The position numbers were made by a program, and so were the translations under genes. The notes under the pieces were generated by a model. It saw only the letters and a list, made by a program, of their open reading frames with translations, had not been told where the DNA came from and ran no database searches. Positions 25,190 to 33,796 of a stretch of DNA of 64,000 nucleotides are shown piece after piece (position 1 is the stretch's first letter; every line of letters begins with the position of its first letter). The DNA is from Flagellimonas myxillae (GTDB taxonomy: Bacteria; Bacteroidota; Bacteroidia; Flavobacteriales; Flavobacteriaceae): assembly GCF_023502235.1 (NCBI RefSeq), contig NZ_JAMFLY010000001.1, positions 806,001-870,000 on the forward strand, written 5' to 3'.

Positions 25190-25209
25190 AAAAGATTAAA
25201 CAGAATCAT

Positions 25210-25217
25210 TACTTTCG
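25210..25217 (+). promoter_or_regulatory. Probable -7 element of the riboswitch transcript
   Basis: TACTTTCG, one base off TAnnTTTG, placed so that transcription would start at about 25223, where the cobalamin riboswitch begins. Confidence 0.45.
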
Positions 25218-25222
25218 CCCTG

Positions 25223-25497
25223 AATTTTGGTTCTTACGGGCAAGTTGTCCGTAGGATTAAAAGGGAATCCAGTGATTCTAAAGTTGGAAATTAGCTAGCG
25301 ACTTAAAAAATTTCAATTTTGATTTCCGGCTTGGAAAATTCTGGAACTGTTCCCGCAACTGTGATTTTTTGTCGAAGTTTTCGATACCGCTCTCAAGGGT
25401 GTTGTTTTCTGCAAAGCCACTGCTTCCGCTAAATTCATTTTAGTGGGGATGGGAAGGCAAAACAACATAAAATAAGTCAGGAGACCTGCCAATTTCA
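25223..25497 (+). promoter_or_regulatory. Cobalamin riboswitch
   Basis: A full B12 element. The B12 box AAGTCAGGAGACCTGCC at 25474-25490 fits the consensus exactly. Further conserved parts in the right order: GGTTC with the P2 arm ACGGGCAAGTTGTCCGT (25229-25252), GGGAATCCAGTG (25263-25274), CCGCAACTGTGA (25353-25364), GCCACTG (25416-25422) and GGGAAGGC (25451-25458). The element lies on the plus strand, about 80 bases before the BtuB-like start at 25578, and should turn the receptor and downstream gene off when adenosylcobalamin or a related cobamide is high. Confidence 0.95.
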
Positions 25498-25577
25498 AAC
25501 AAACATTGTTAAACTTTCGGGATAAAGGTTTACGTATGGGACAGCATACTATTCTCCCGTTTATTCACTTAAACGAA

Positions 25578-27440
25578 ATGAAAAAAAGTAATTTATGGAT
25601 TTGCACCGCTATTTTGGCGGGCCAGGGACTCGCTGCACAAGAAGTTCAGCAAGAACCCCTGCAAACGACGCAGCTGGATGAGGTTGTGGTGAGCGACTCA
25701 CGTTTTGCCCTTAAGAGGGAAAATTCAGGTAAGACCGTTATCAAAATCTCTACGGAGGAATTGGAGCGCAACCAAGGAAGAACGGTTGCCGAATTGATCA
25801 ATACTAAAAGTGGGATTGAGATAACTGGTAGTCGAGGTAGGGACGGCTCCGTATTTGGAGTTTTTGCCCGGGGTGGCCGCGGCCGTCAAGTATTGGTAAT
25901 TGTTGATGGGGTGCGGGTGTCGGACCCTTCGTCTTTTTCGCAGGAGTATGACCTTAGACTGCTATCTACGTCCAACATTGAGTCGATTGAGATCATTAAA
26001 GGAGCGGCAAGTACCCTTTACGGGACCAACGCAGCAACGGCGGTTATCAACATTACCACTAAAAAGGGTTCTGAGCGACCTATTTCGGGCAGTTTTAGGT
26101 CGAGTATGGGAACCAATCAAACTTCAAATGACCGAAATGGAAACTTGGGAAATATTTCCAACGGGGCTTCGGTAGGTGGACAACTGAATAAATTCAGCTA
26201 TGGGGTGGATTTCTCGAACCGCTATTCGAGCGGACTTTCAGCTGCGATAACTCCGGAAAATGAGGAAGATATCACTTCCCATTTTACCGCCAATGTGAAG
26301 TTTGGATATCAATTTTCCGAAAACTTTGGACTATCCGTTTATGGGAACCAGACGAAGTTCAGGACCGATTTCGATGCAGATCGTATGGAGGCATCCAATT
26401 GGTCCAAGGTGGAACAAGAAAGGGTGGGGTTGTCCACTGAGATCAAATATGGTAAGGGCGCTGTTCATGTAAACTCGGCATATTCCACCTACGATTCCTT
26501 TAATGTCAGCACCTTTGGGGAGAGTACTTCCGAAGGAAGCAATTGGGTTTTGGATGCCTATAATAAGTATGTTTTTGATGATAAATGGCACACTATTTTG
26601 GGGATAAATTACATAAAGGATAATGCAGTGTTCTCATCCGAGGCCGATTTTACCATTTTAGACCCTTATTTGAATGTGGTCTATGTTTCTGATTTTGGCT
26701 TTAACCTGAATACCGGGGCCAGACTGAACACCCATTCGGAGTACGGTAATCATTATGTATATAATGTAAATCCGTCCTTTGCGTTTCCTACGGAAAATGG
26801 ATATGTAAAAGTGCTCGGGTCGTATGCAACTTCCTATATCACTCCGAATTTGATTCAATTGTTTGGGGATTTTGGCGCCAATCCGGAATTGGAACCAGAG
26901 GAAAACCGAACCTTGGAGGGTGGGGTTGAGTTCTTCGTGAACGACAAACTTAGACTAAGTACTTTGTATTTCGATAGAAACGAAAAAAACACCATTGGTT
27001 TTGATCAAAACTTTACCAGTATCAACGTCGCAGACGAAATTGATGCTAATGGGGTGGAGGTGGAGCTGTCGTGGCACCCTTCCCAGCGGTTATCTTTGGA
27101 CACCAATTATACATTCACCGAGCGTAAAGGGGATGCCGCCATCCGAATACCCAAGCATAAAATAAACTTGGCATTGGGTTACGAAGTTTGTAAATCGACA
27201 AACCTGTCCTTTACCTATGCCTATACTGGCCAAAGGGTTGATACGGATTTCAGTACGTTTTCCGATGTTTCCCTGGATGCATTTTCCCTAGTAGGACTTT
27301 ATATAGAACACCAACTAATTCCAGAAAAAATGAAGATTTTCTTGAATGGGTCAAATCTGCTCAATGAGGATTTCATCGAAGTGGTTGGATTTACCACAAG
27401 AGGAAGGAACATTAGCGCAGGATTTCAACTGAACCTATAA
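25578..27440 (+). CDS. btuB: TonB-dependent cobalamin receptor (BtuB-like)
   Basis: 620 aa from ATG 25578, giving the signal peptide MKKSNLWICTAILAGQGLAA; an upstream in-frame start at 25506 would lie closer to the riboswitch and lack a clean signal. A TonB-box-like LDEVVVS, the plug domain (GSVFGVFARGGRGRQVLVIV, GVRVSDPSSFS, IEIIKGAASTLYGTNAATAV) and a beta-barrel of about 480 residues follow. It imports corrinoids across the outer membrane using TonB energy. The riboswitch directly upstream fixes the substrate class far better than the sequence. A BtuF-like gene lies 16 bases downstream. Confidence 0.93.
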   Translation: MKKSNLWICTAILAGQGLAAQEVQQEPLQTTQLDEVVVSDSRFALKRENSGKTVIKISTEELERNQGRTVAELINTKSGIEITGSRGRDGSVFGVFARGGRGRQVLVIVDGVRVSDPSSFSQEYDLRLLSTSNIESIEIIKGAASTLYGTNAATAVINITTKKGSERPISGSFRSSMGTNQTSNDRNGNLGNISNGASVGGQLNKFSYGVDFSNRYSSGLSAAITPENEEDITSHFTANVKFGYQFSENFGLSVYGNQTKFRTDFDADRMEASNWSKVEQERVGLSTEIKYGKGAVHVNSAYSTYDSFNVSTFGESTSEGSNWVLDAYNKYVFDDKWHTILGINYIKDNAVFSSEADFTILDPYLNVVYVSDFGFNLNTGARLNTHSEYGNHYVYNVNPSFAFPTENGYVKVLGSYATSYITPNLIQLFGDFGANPELEPEENRTLEGGVEFFVNDKLRLSTLYFDRNEKNTIGFDQNFTSINVADEIDANGVEVELSWHPSQRLSLDTNYTFTERKGDAAIRIPKHKINLALGYEVCKSTNLSFTYAYTGQRVDTDFSTFSDVSLDAFSLVGLYIEHQLIPEKMKIFLNGSNLLNEDFIEVVGFTTRGRNISAGFQLNL

Positions 27441-27456
27441 TCCATATCTTGTACAG

Positions 27457-28401
27457 ATGCTAAAAGTCTGTTCTTTTTTACCCGCGGTTACCCAAATGAT
27501 CTATGACATGGGTCTGGAGGATCATTTATATGGGATAACTTTTGAGTGTCCGGAGCGGGCACTACAGGAAAAGCAACCAGTGGTCCGGTGCATTTTGGAA
27601 GGTAAAAACTTGTCCAGTAAGGAGATTGACACCCTTTTTTCAGCTAGCAAAAATCAGGGGAAAGACTTGTATTATGTGGATGAGCAGCTTTTGGAACAAA
27701 TTGAACCGGATATCATTTTTACCCAGGATATGTGTGATATCTGCCAGATAGACACCGCATGCACTGCTGCGGCTGTCGCTAAACTGAAGAAGCAGCCCGA
27801 GCTGATTTCTATCAGTCCGGAATCCCTGGAGGATGTCTTTGCCTCTGCAGTTACCATAGCCAAAGCTTTGGGACGGGAAGAACTCGCCTACACGTATTTG
27901 GATAGTTTGAACAAACGCATTGACAAAGTGGTGGATGATTTGCGTAGCGTAAAGGCCGTTCCCAAGCGTGTTATGCTTATGGAATGGTTGGAGCCCATAT
28001 TTAATTGTGGGCATTGGATTCCCCATCAAATTGGATATGCTGGCGGTGTTGATATGCTCTCCAATCCTTCGGGAGATAGTGTGGTAACCTCATGGGAAAA
28101 GATTCTCAAGTATAACCCCGAGATTTTGGTCATTGCGCCTTGTGGGTTTACGGTGGAGCGAACCCTCGAGGAAATGCACATGCTAACCTCCAAAAAAGGA
28201 TGGCGCGATTTAAAAGCGGTACAAGAAAACAAAGTCTTTATCGCAGATTTTGATATGTTCACACAATCTTCGGCCAATACCTTGGTCAACGGGATTGAAG
28301 TGTTGGCTGGGATGTTTCATCCGGAGGCTGTAAAAGTGCCAGAACATTTGACAACTAAATTTAGGCAGTTGGATCTACAGCATGCAAGAATTCCCAGATA
28401 A
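27457..28401 (+). CDS. BtuF-like protein without signal peptide
   Basis: 314 aa, ATG 27457, 16 bases after btuB and therefore under the same riboswitch. It is a periplasmic-binding-protein fold of the Fe3+/B12 class: MLKVCSFLPAVTQMIYDMGL, LEQIEPDIIFTQDMCDICQI and LKYNPEILVIAPCGFTVERT. Unlike the lipoprotein at 23998, it starts at the fold itself, with no signal peptide or lipobox. It has a CDICQ motif and ten or so cysteines, unusual for a periplasmic protein. It may be a cytoplasmic corrinoid-binding or storage protein, or reach the periplasm by other means. Both readings are inference. Confidence 0.88.
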   Translation: MLKVCSFLPAVTQMIYDMGLEDHLYGITFECPERALQEKQPVVRCILEGKNLSSKEIDTLFSASKNQGKDLYYVDEQLLEQIEPDIIFTQDMCDICQIDTACTAAAVAKLKKQPELISISPESLEDVFASAVTIAKALGREELAYTYLDSLNKRIDKVVDDLRSVKAVPKRVMLMEWLEPIFNCGHWIPHQIGYAGGVDMLSNPSGDSVVTSWEKILKYNPEILVIAPCGFTVERTLEEMHMLTSKKGWRDLKAVQENKVFIADFDMFTQSSANTLVNGIEVLAGMFHPEAVKVPEHLTTKFRQLDLQHARIPR

Positions 28402-28414
28402 AGAATGAAAAAAG

Positions 28415-28440
28415 AAAAGCGGCTAATTAGCCGCTTTTTT
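28415..28440. terminator. Bidirectional terminator between the BtuF-like and S41 genes
   Basis: A perfect palindrome of 24 bases (AAAAGCGGCTAA at 28415-28426 and its complement to 28438), flanked by T-runs on the plus side and A-runs on the minus side. It lies 14 bases after the plus-strand stop and just before the end of the minus-strand S41 gene. Confidence 0.9.
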
Positions 28441-28441
28441 A

Positions 28442-29908
28442 TTATTTGTTCAATTGTAATGGTTTGTCCAGATACATATTGTCACGCAAGGGTGTTTCTA
28501 TGCGAGATCCTGTAAACGCCTTGGCAGGCATCTGTACGGCAAACGATTTTTTACTGGTAATCCCCGTAATTTCCTCGATGGCCCTTGCCAGTAAGGGCTC
28601 ATTGGGATCACCTAATACCCCGAGATTTGCCAAGTCCTCTTCTAAGAATATATCTGGGGTCAACCCACTGGTATAATCATAAAAACCATCTGCATTCTCG
28701 TTACGTCCAACCAAAGGTTGAATGCCCCAACTGTTATCTGGGTTGATTTGGTTTTCCCGATCACTGTTATAGATATAAGAATTGTCGAGGTCATCCACCA
28801 AAGTGATGGAAAACTCGTTTTTCCCTCTGGTTGTTTCACCAATATGCACTACATCCACGTAGGGCGCCAAACCGTTCATGACCAGTTCGCTGGCCGAGGC
28901 GGAGCTATTGGTTGCCAAAACATAGACTTTGCTAAGGTTTAAGGAATTGACCGGACTAGAACCTGTATTGTTAGCAAAATAATCCTCCAATTGTGCGGCG
29001 CTTAACTGGCTCTGGATTTTACTGTTCCATCGTTGTCTGATATAGAGTTCGTCCGTATGGGTGCCATAGACCATGCTGGCCAGGAGACGGGATGTGTTTA
29101 CCGACCCACCCGGATTATAGCGCATGTCCAGCACCAATTCTGTAGCGCCCTCAGCCACAAAATCAGCAAAAGCCGCATTGAGTTCCTCGTTAAAATTGCT
29201 CAAAAAGCGATTGTACATTAAATAAGCAATTTTGGTACCGTTGATATCCAAGGTTTCTGCCACTAAAATGGGATCCTCCACCTGATTGGCAATTTTTGTG
29301 AGTTCAATTTCCGTATCGTTGTCGGTAATGTTTGTGCCATTAATGTCCGCCAGCCCCAAAGTATAGGTGTCGTTATCGCCAAACAAGAGGGCCACGTAGT
29401 TGTCCAATGTCAGCGCAGTACCATCAACACGGGTGAAAATATCCCCTCTTTTGATATCGGTTTCGGAAGCATTGGAATTGGGAACAACGTACTGTACGTA
29501 TCCAAAAAGCCCATCGCCTTCGGAAAAGCGGACCAAACCAAATTCCAATCCGTTGCTTTTGGAGACCCCGGAAAGATTATTGACCAATTCTGAGTAGTCT
29601 TCGTTTAAAAAACTGAATCTGTCTTCATTAAAAAGAAGGATGTCAAAGAAAAAATCACCGGGATTTTCATGCTGCTCCAAGAAATCGGTGAACTCCTGGT
29701 TGTTGGCGAACCGGTCATCGGCAAGTACATCCACATCGGCTTGCCAAAAATACCAAAGGTTCATGGCGTTCCACATAAAGGCTTGGGCATCTAAATTTTC
29801 ACTAGTGGGGTTGTTTGGGTCGTTTGGATTATTAATTCCGTTGTCATCACTTTTACAGCTGACCAGGAGCAATCCAAGCCCAACAAATAGATAAAGTATT
29901 TTTTTCAT
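28442..29908 (-). CDS. S41-family C-terminal-processing peptidase lipoprotein
   Basis: 488 aa with a lipoprotein signal (MKKILYLFVGLGLLLVSCKS). An N-terminal helical region with FMWNAMNLWYFWQADVDVL is typical of secreted flavobacterial S41 peptidases. A PDZ-like segment (about residues 150-200, RGDIFTRVDGTALTLDNYV) and the S41 core follow: LVLDMRYNPGGSVNTSRLLA, then the catalytic Ser in NSSASASELVMNGL and Lys in GETTRGKNEFSITL. It degrades or processes proteins in the periplasm or at the outer membrane. It is a single gene facing the BtuF-like gene. Confidence 0.92.
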   Translation of the reverse strand: MKKILYLFVGLGLLLVSCKSDDNGINNPNDPNNPTSENLDAQAFMWNAMNLWYFWQADVDVLADDRFANNQEFTDFLEQHENPGDFFFDILLFNEDRFSFLNEDYSELVNNLSGVSKSNGLEFGLVRFSEGDGLFGYVQYVVPNSNASETDIKRGDIFTRVDGTALTLDNYVALLFGDNDTYTLGLADINGTNITDNDTEIELTKIANQVEDPILVAETLDINGTKIAYLMYNRFLSNFNEELNAAFADFVAEGATELVLDMRYNPGGSVNTSRLLASMVYGTHTDELYIRQRWNSKIQSQLSAAQLEDYFANNTGSSPVNSLNLSKVYVLATNSSASASELVMNGLAPYVDVVHIGETTRGKNEFSITLVDDLDNSYIYNSDRENQINPDNSWGIQPLVGRNENADGFYDYTSGLTPDIFLEEDLANLGVLGDPNEPLLARAIEEITGITSKKSFAVQMPAKAFTGSRIETPLRDNMYLDKPLQLNK

Positions 29909-30120
29909 AGCTAATTTTGGTAAAATTCATCAATTATCATTCCACAATAATCTTTGAGGCATATTGAATTTGTAGAATTAATTCCTAATTTCTTACAGCA
30001 AATATCATCACAAAATAGCTACTTGCGAGCAGATTACAAATTTTTTGTAACAAATTTCGATATACGTCGTCGTGATAATGTAGGCGCAAAAAAAAAGCTT
30101 ACAACAACTATCAAAACCAA

Positions 30121-30630
30121 ATGAAACAGGCTGAATTTTTAAATGTGGTAATGCCCTTTAAGGATAAATTGTACCGACTGGCAAAGCGCTTGTTGGTATC
30201 TAAGGAGGAAGCGGAAGACGCCACCCAGGAAATTTTGCTGAAACTATGGTCAAAGAACGAATCCATGGGCGAGTATAAAAATGTGGAAGCTTTTGCGATG
30301 ACAATGACCAAGAACTTTTGTTTGGACCGTTTAAAGTCCAAGCAGGCCAGCAATTTAAAATTGGTGCACAGCAACTACCAAGATGAAAACACCTCATTGC
30401 AAAACCAATTGGAAGCAGAGGACAGTGTTAGGTGGATGGAGCGCATCATGGAAGAATTGCCGGAACAACAAAAAATGGTATTGCAATTACGGGATGTGGA
30501 GCAATACGAATTTGAGGAAATATGCGAACTCATGGACATGAAACCCACCGCAGTACGCGTTACCCTCTCAAGAGCAAGAAAAGCAGTACGACAAGAATTG
30601 ATTAAAAAACATAGCTATGGAATTGGATAA
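30121..30630 (+). CDS. ECF-type RNA polymerase sigma factor
   Basis: 169 aa, ATG 30121. Sigma region 2 (residues about 10-75: YRLAKRLLVSKEEAEDATQE, ILLKLWSKN, FAMTMTKNFCLDRLKSKQ) and region 4 (about 113-165: LPEQQKMVLQLRDVEQYEFE, EICELMDMKPTAVRVTLSRA) are both present, with no extra domains. It heads an operon: the next gene, a membrane protein, overlaps it by 14 bp and fits an anti-sigma factor, followed by three DUF4252 genes. ECF sigma factors of this layout normally activate their own operon. No -35/-10 like the ECF site could be named from this single case. Confidence 0.94.
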   Translation: MKQAEFLNVVMPFKDKLYRLAKRLLVSKEEAEDATQEILLKLWSKNESMGEYKNVEAFAMTMTKNFCLDRLKSKQASNLKLVHSNYQDENTSLQNQLEAEDSVRWMERIMEELPEQQKMVLQLRDVEQYEFEEICELMDMKPTAVRVTLSRARKAVRQELIKKHSYGIG

Positions 30631-31030
30631 CATAGAAAAATTATTGGAAAAGTACTTTGAGGCAACCAGCACGGTAGCCGAGGAGCAGACCCTACAGGCC
30701 TATTTTTCGCAGGAAAAAGTTGCTACTCATCTTGAGCAGTACAGGCCCATGTTCAATTACTTTTCCAGCGCCAAGGAAGAACGGTACACCAAGCAGGTTC
30801 CATTAAAACCTAGAAGAAACTACTACAAATGGCTTTCCGTTGCGGCAGTGGTTGTTTTGACCTTCGGCATTTATTATGAGTATCAGCAACAACGGGAGGC
30901 GGAAAGGGTCTACCAACAAACCAAGGAAGCGTTTGCGCTCCTAGCTGAGAATTTTGGCAAGGGCACGGAGAAAGTGGCCTACCTACAAGAATTTGAAGTC
31001 GCAAAACAAAAAATTTACAACAACGATTAA
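30617..31030 (+). CDS. Membrane protein, probable anti-sigma factor
   Basis: 137 aa, ATG 30617, translationally coupled to the sigma gene by a 14-bp overlap. Residues 1-70 are cytoplasmic and helical (ELDNIEKLLEKYFEATSTVA, where the opening is like ECF anti-sigma N-termini). Residues 71-87 are a single membrane helix (KWLSVAAVVVLTFGIYY), and the last 50 residues are outside and helical (QQREAERVYQQTKEAFALLA). There is no zinc-binding HxxxCxxC motif, so it is not the ZAS type. The call rests on position, size and one-helix topology. Confidence 0.72.
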   Translation: MELDNIEKLLEKYFEATSTVAEEQTLQAYFSQEKVATHLEQYRPMFNYFSSAKEERYTKQVPLKPRRNYYKWLSVAAVVVLTFGIYYEYQQQREAERVYQQTKEAFALLAENFGKGTEKVAYLQEFEVAKQKIYNND

Positions 31031-31040
31031 AACAAAAACG

Positions 31041-31580
31041 ATGAAGCGAAATATTTTAATTTTAATGATGGCCATAATGCCTTTGGCCGGTTTTTCACAA
31101 TCTCTTTTTGACCGATTTGAAGACTTGGACGAGGTGACTTCTGTGGTAGTCAACAAGAGTATGTTCAACTTGTTGGCGAAGATAGATGTTGAGGTAGACG
31201 ACCCGGAAGCCCAAGATTTTATGGACATTGCCAGTAGTCTTAAAAGTTTGAAGGTGTTCACTACCGACAACAAGGAAATTGGGGACGATATGAAATCATC
31301 CGTACAGAAATACCTAAAATCCTCAACCATGGAAGAGTTGATGCGGGTGAAGGACAAGGATGCCAATGTGAAATTCTACATTAAGCAAGGGAAGGACGAT
31401 GACCATGTGAGCGAGCTGCTCATGTTCGTTACCGGACTTAAGGAAGTTGAAGCCGATGGTCGAAAGTTTGAGACCGTGCTGCTTTCCTTGACCGGGGATA
31501 TCGATTTGAACAAGATCAATTCCTTGACCAATAAAATGAACTTGCCCAAGGAGTTGAACAAAGCAGGAAAACAAGAATAG
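31041..31580 (+). CDS. DUF4252 protein 1 (secreted)
   Basis: 179 aa from ATG 31041, giving the signal peptide MKRNILILMMAIMPLAGFSQ; the longer frame from 30954 overlaps the previous gene and is rejected. Family marks: SLFDRFEDLDEVTSVVVNKS, MDIASSLKSLKVFTTDNK, MEELMRVKDKDANVKFYIK and ETVLLSLTGDIDLNKINSL. DUF4252 proteins are small secreted flavobacterial proteins of unknown function. It begins 10 bases after the anti-sigma-like gene. No lipobox Cys, so it is likely periplasmic. Confidence 0.9.
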   Translation: MKRNILILMMAIMPLAGFSQSLFDRFEDLDEVTSVVVNKSMFNLLAKIDVEVDDPEAQDFMDIASSLKSLKVFTTDNKEIGDDMKSSVQKYLKSSTMEELMRVKDKDANVKFYIKQGKDDDHVSELLMFVTGLKEVEADGRKFETVLLSLTGDIDLNKINSLTNKMNLPKELNKAGKQE

Positions 31581-31604
31581 TATATAGCATACGGTAATCA
31601 GTGT

Positions 31605-31654
31605 ACAGCAATCAGTTTCAATTGGCAGTTTCTAAACTGTTCGCTGATTGCTGT
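31605..31654. repeat. Nested inverted repeat between two DUF4252 genes
   Basis: ACAGCAATCAG (31605-31615) and CTGATTGCTGT (31644-31654) are perfect 11-bp arms. Inside lies a second pair CAGTTT / AAACTG (31626-31631 and 31634-31639). No T-run follows, so it is more likely an mRNA-structure or spacer element than a terminator. Confidence 0.6.
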
Positions 31655-31694
31655 AAGCTGTCAACTTAACAACATCAATCAAAAAACAACAGTC

Positions 31695-32234
31695 ATGAAA
31701 AAACTTAGTATAATTTTAATAACCCTTTTACTGCCATTTTTGGGCGCCTCCCAGTCCATTTTTGATAAATTCGAGGATTCGGATAGAATTGGTTCGGTAA
31801 CCATAAACAAAGGAATGTTGGGCATTGCGGCCACCATGATGGCCCATGATGAGGATGAAGATACCCAAGAGTTCATTGAGATGGCAAAGAGCATCAACAA
31901 CATTAAAATCTTCATGTCCGAAGACGAAGATGCATCGGCAGATATGGCCGCGACCATGAAGCGATATGTCCGTTCCTCAAAATTGGAGGAACTAATGAAG
32001 GTGAAGGATGGAGATACCCATGTAAGATTCTATATTAGAAACGGGAAAGATGCCGACCATGTGGCCGAATTGTTGATGTTTGTAACCGGAATTGAGGAAA
32101 AAGGTCAAAAGCACGGACGTCATTTTGAGACCGTATTATTGACCATGACCGGGGATATAGACCTGAACAAGGTAGGGTCTTTGACCAAGAAGATGAAACT
32201 GCACAAGGGGTTGCACAAATTGGACGAGCATTAA
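31695..32234 (+). CDS. DUF4252 protein 2 (secreted)
   Basis: 179 aa, ATG 31695, signal peptide MKKLSIILITLLLPFLGASQ. It is a clear paralogue of the preceding gene over the whole length (SIFDKFEDSDRIGSVTINKG, LEELMKVKDGDTHVRFYIRN, LMFVTGIEE, ETVLLTMTGDIDLNKVGSLT) and has an acidic segment SEDEDASADMAATMK. The same length of 179 aa suggests duplication of a constant-length module. Separated from the first by 114 bases with an inverted repeat, so transcript continuity is likely but not certain. Confidence 0.9.
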   Translation: MKKLSIILITLLLPFLGASQSIFDKFEDSDRIGSVTINKGMLGIAATMMAHDEDEDTQEFIEMAKSINNIKIFMSEDEDASADMAATMKRYVRSSKLEELMKVKDGDTHVRFYIRNGKDADHVAELLMFVTGIEEKGQKHGRHFETVLLTMTGDIDLNKVGSLTKKMKLHKGLHKLDEH

Positions 32235-32286
32235 CAATTAATAGTCTCGTACCTTTAGCATTTAAGAATTCTTCAAAATAAGAACA

Positions 32287-32826
32287 ATGAAAAATATAAT
32301 TAAGGGCATCGTATTGGCAGGAATGGTTTTATTCGCCTCATGCTCATCACAACAGAGTCTACAGGAATACTATGTGGACAATTCGGAAAATCCCAATTTT
32401 ATTGCTATTGATGTTCCGGCTAGCATCTTAAAGATGGATGCTGTGGAGTTGACTTCGACCCAGGAGGAAGCTATTGAGTCGTTGCGCAAGTTTAACCTGT
32501 TGGCCTTTAAAAAGACTGCAGATAATGCGGCCGAATACAAGGTTGAAAAAACCAAGGTAAAGGAAATATTGAAGGGGGAAGACTTTGTGGAACTGATGAA
32601 AATCAATTCGCAATACGGTAAAGGCGTCATCAAGTACATTGGCGACGAGGATGCGATAGACGAAGTGATCATATATGGAGACAGCAAGGACAAGGGATTT
32701 GCATTGGTTCGCGTGTTGGGCAAGGATATGAACCCCGCCCATATTGTACAACTTATGCAAGCCATCCAAAAATCGGATTACGACGGTGCAGGACTTGGCG
32801 AAATAGGCGAATTCTTGAAGGGATAA
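32287..32826 (+). CDS. DUF4252 protein 3 (lipoprotein)
   Basis: 179 aa, ATG 32287. Unlike the first two it has a lipobox (MKNIIKGIVLAGMVLFASCS), so it is membrane-anchored. The sequence is more divergent but keeps DUF4252-like features (FVELMKINSQYGKGVIKYIG, DKGFALVRVLGKDMNPAHIV). The set thus has two soluble and one anchored member downstream of a sigma factor. A terminator follows 25 bases after the stop. Confidence 0.82.
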   Translation: MKNIIKGIVLAGMVLFASCSSQQSLQEYYVDNSENPNFIAIDVPASILKMDAVELTSTQEEAIESLRKFNLLAFKKTADNAAEYKVEKTKVKEILKGEDFVELMKINSQYGKGVIKYIGDEDAIDEVIIYGDSKDKGFALVRVLGKDMNPAHIVQLMQAIQKSDYDGAGLGEIGEFLKG

Positions 32827-32850
32827 ACTAAACATCAATCAAAAAACCGG

Positions 32851-32881
32851 ATCCCGATAGCAAAGCTATCGGGATTTTTTA
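32851..32881 (+). terminator. Intrinsic terminator of the sigma/DUF4252 operon
   Basis: ATCCCGATAGC (32851-32861) pairs with GCTATCGGGAT (32865-32875) around a 3-base loop, followed by a T-run. It fixes the operon end after the third DUF4252 gene. Confidence 0.92.
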
Positions 32882-32967
32882 TGTGCTGGTGTTGTTCCAA
32901 TAATTTGTGACCTTCTTCCTATCTTAGTGTCTCACACATGGAACACTAACAAAATCAATTGAATCCT

Positions 32968-33783
32968 ATGGAAAAAGCACAAGAATGGATAAACTATGGC
33001 CTAGACTTGGCCAAAGAGTTTGGCCCCAAATTAGTGACCGCAATTCTCATTTACATTGTCGGTTCGTGGATTATAAAGAGAATCGTATCAGCGACCAGAA
33101 AGGTCATGTCCAAGAGCAAGTATGAGGAATCCCTTCAAAAATTCTTGCTGAACCTGATTTCATGGGCACTTAAAATATTCCTCATCATCCTTGTGATTTC
33201 CAGGTTGGGGGTTGATGTCACCACTTTTGCGGCTGTCATTGCTGCGGCTGGTTTGGCGGTCGGACTGGCCCTACAGGGCTCTCTTTCCAATTTTGCAGGA
33301 GGGGTTTTGCTGATGATCTTTAAACCTTATCGCATCGGGGACCTTATTGAGGCCCAAGGTGAATTGGGCGTGGTCAAGGAAATTGAAATTTTTACCACCA
33401 AACTCATAACCCCAGAGAATAAATTGGCCATTGTACCCAACGGGGCCATGGCGAATGGGAATATCGTCAATTATTCCGCTGAGGGTAAAATTAGGGTGGA
33501 TACGGTAGTTGGCGTTGGATACGGGGAAGACATCAAAAAAAGTAAGGAGGTTTTGTTGAAGGTCCTTACCTCCAATCCACAGGTATTGCAAGACCCGGCA
33601 CCGTCGGTAAATGTGCTGGAGTTGGCGGATAGTTCGGTAAACTTTGCAGTTCGTCCCTATTGTAAACCCGAAGATTATTGGGATGTCTACTTTTCAACCT
33701 ATGAGAATTGCAAATTGGCCCTGGATGAGGCCGGAATAGAAATCCCTTACCCACATCAAGTCGAAATCCATAAAGAAGGATAA
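32968..33783 (+). CDS. mscS: Small-conductance mechanosensitive channel (MscS family)
   Basis: 271 aa from ATG 32968 (an upstream TTG at 32959 is less likely). Three membrane helices (about residues 18-37, 60-80, 86-106) lead to the pore-lining segment with AVGLALQGSLSNFAGGVLLM and the family motif FKPYRIGDLIEAQGELG. The cytoplasmic beta and alpha/beta vestibule runs to the end (PNGAMANGNIVNYSAEGKIR). It opens on membrane tension to release osmolytes. Convergent with purB; the stop codons lie 13 bases apart. Confidence 0.94.
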   Translation: MEKAQEWINYGLDLAKEFGPKLVTAILIYIVGSWIIKRIVSATRKVMSKSKYEESLQKFLLNLISWALKIFLIILVISRLGVDVTTFAAVIAAAGLAVGLALQGSLSNFAGGVLLMIFKPYRIGDLIEAQGELGVVKEIEIFTTKLITPENKLAIVPNGAMANGNIVNYSAEGKIRVDTVVGVGYGEDIKKSKEVLLKVLTSNPQVLQDPAPSVNVLELADSSVNFAVRPYCKPEDYWDVYFSTYENCKLALDEAGIEIPYPHQVEIHKEG

Positions 33784-33796
33784 TTCCAAGATATAC

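Noticed and set aside
25506..25577. Longer N-terminus of the BtuB-like receptor
   Set aside because: The extra 24 residues do not form a signal peptide, while the ATG at 25578 begins a clean one.
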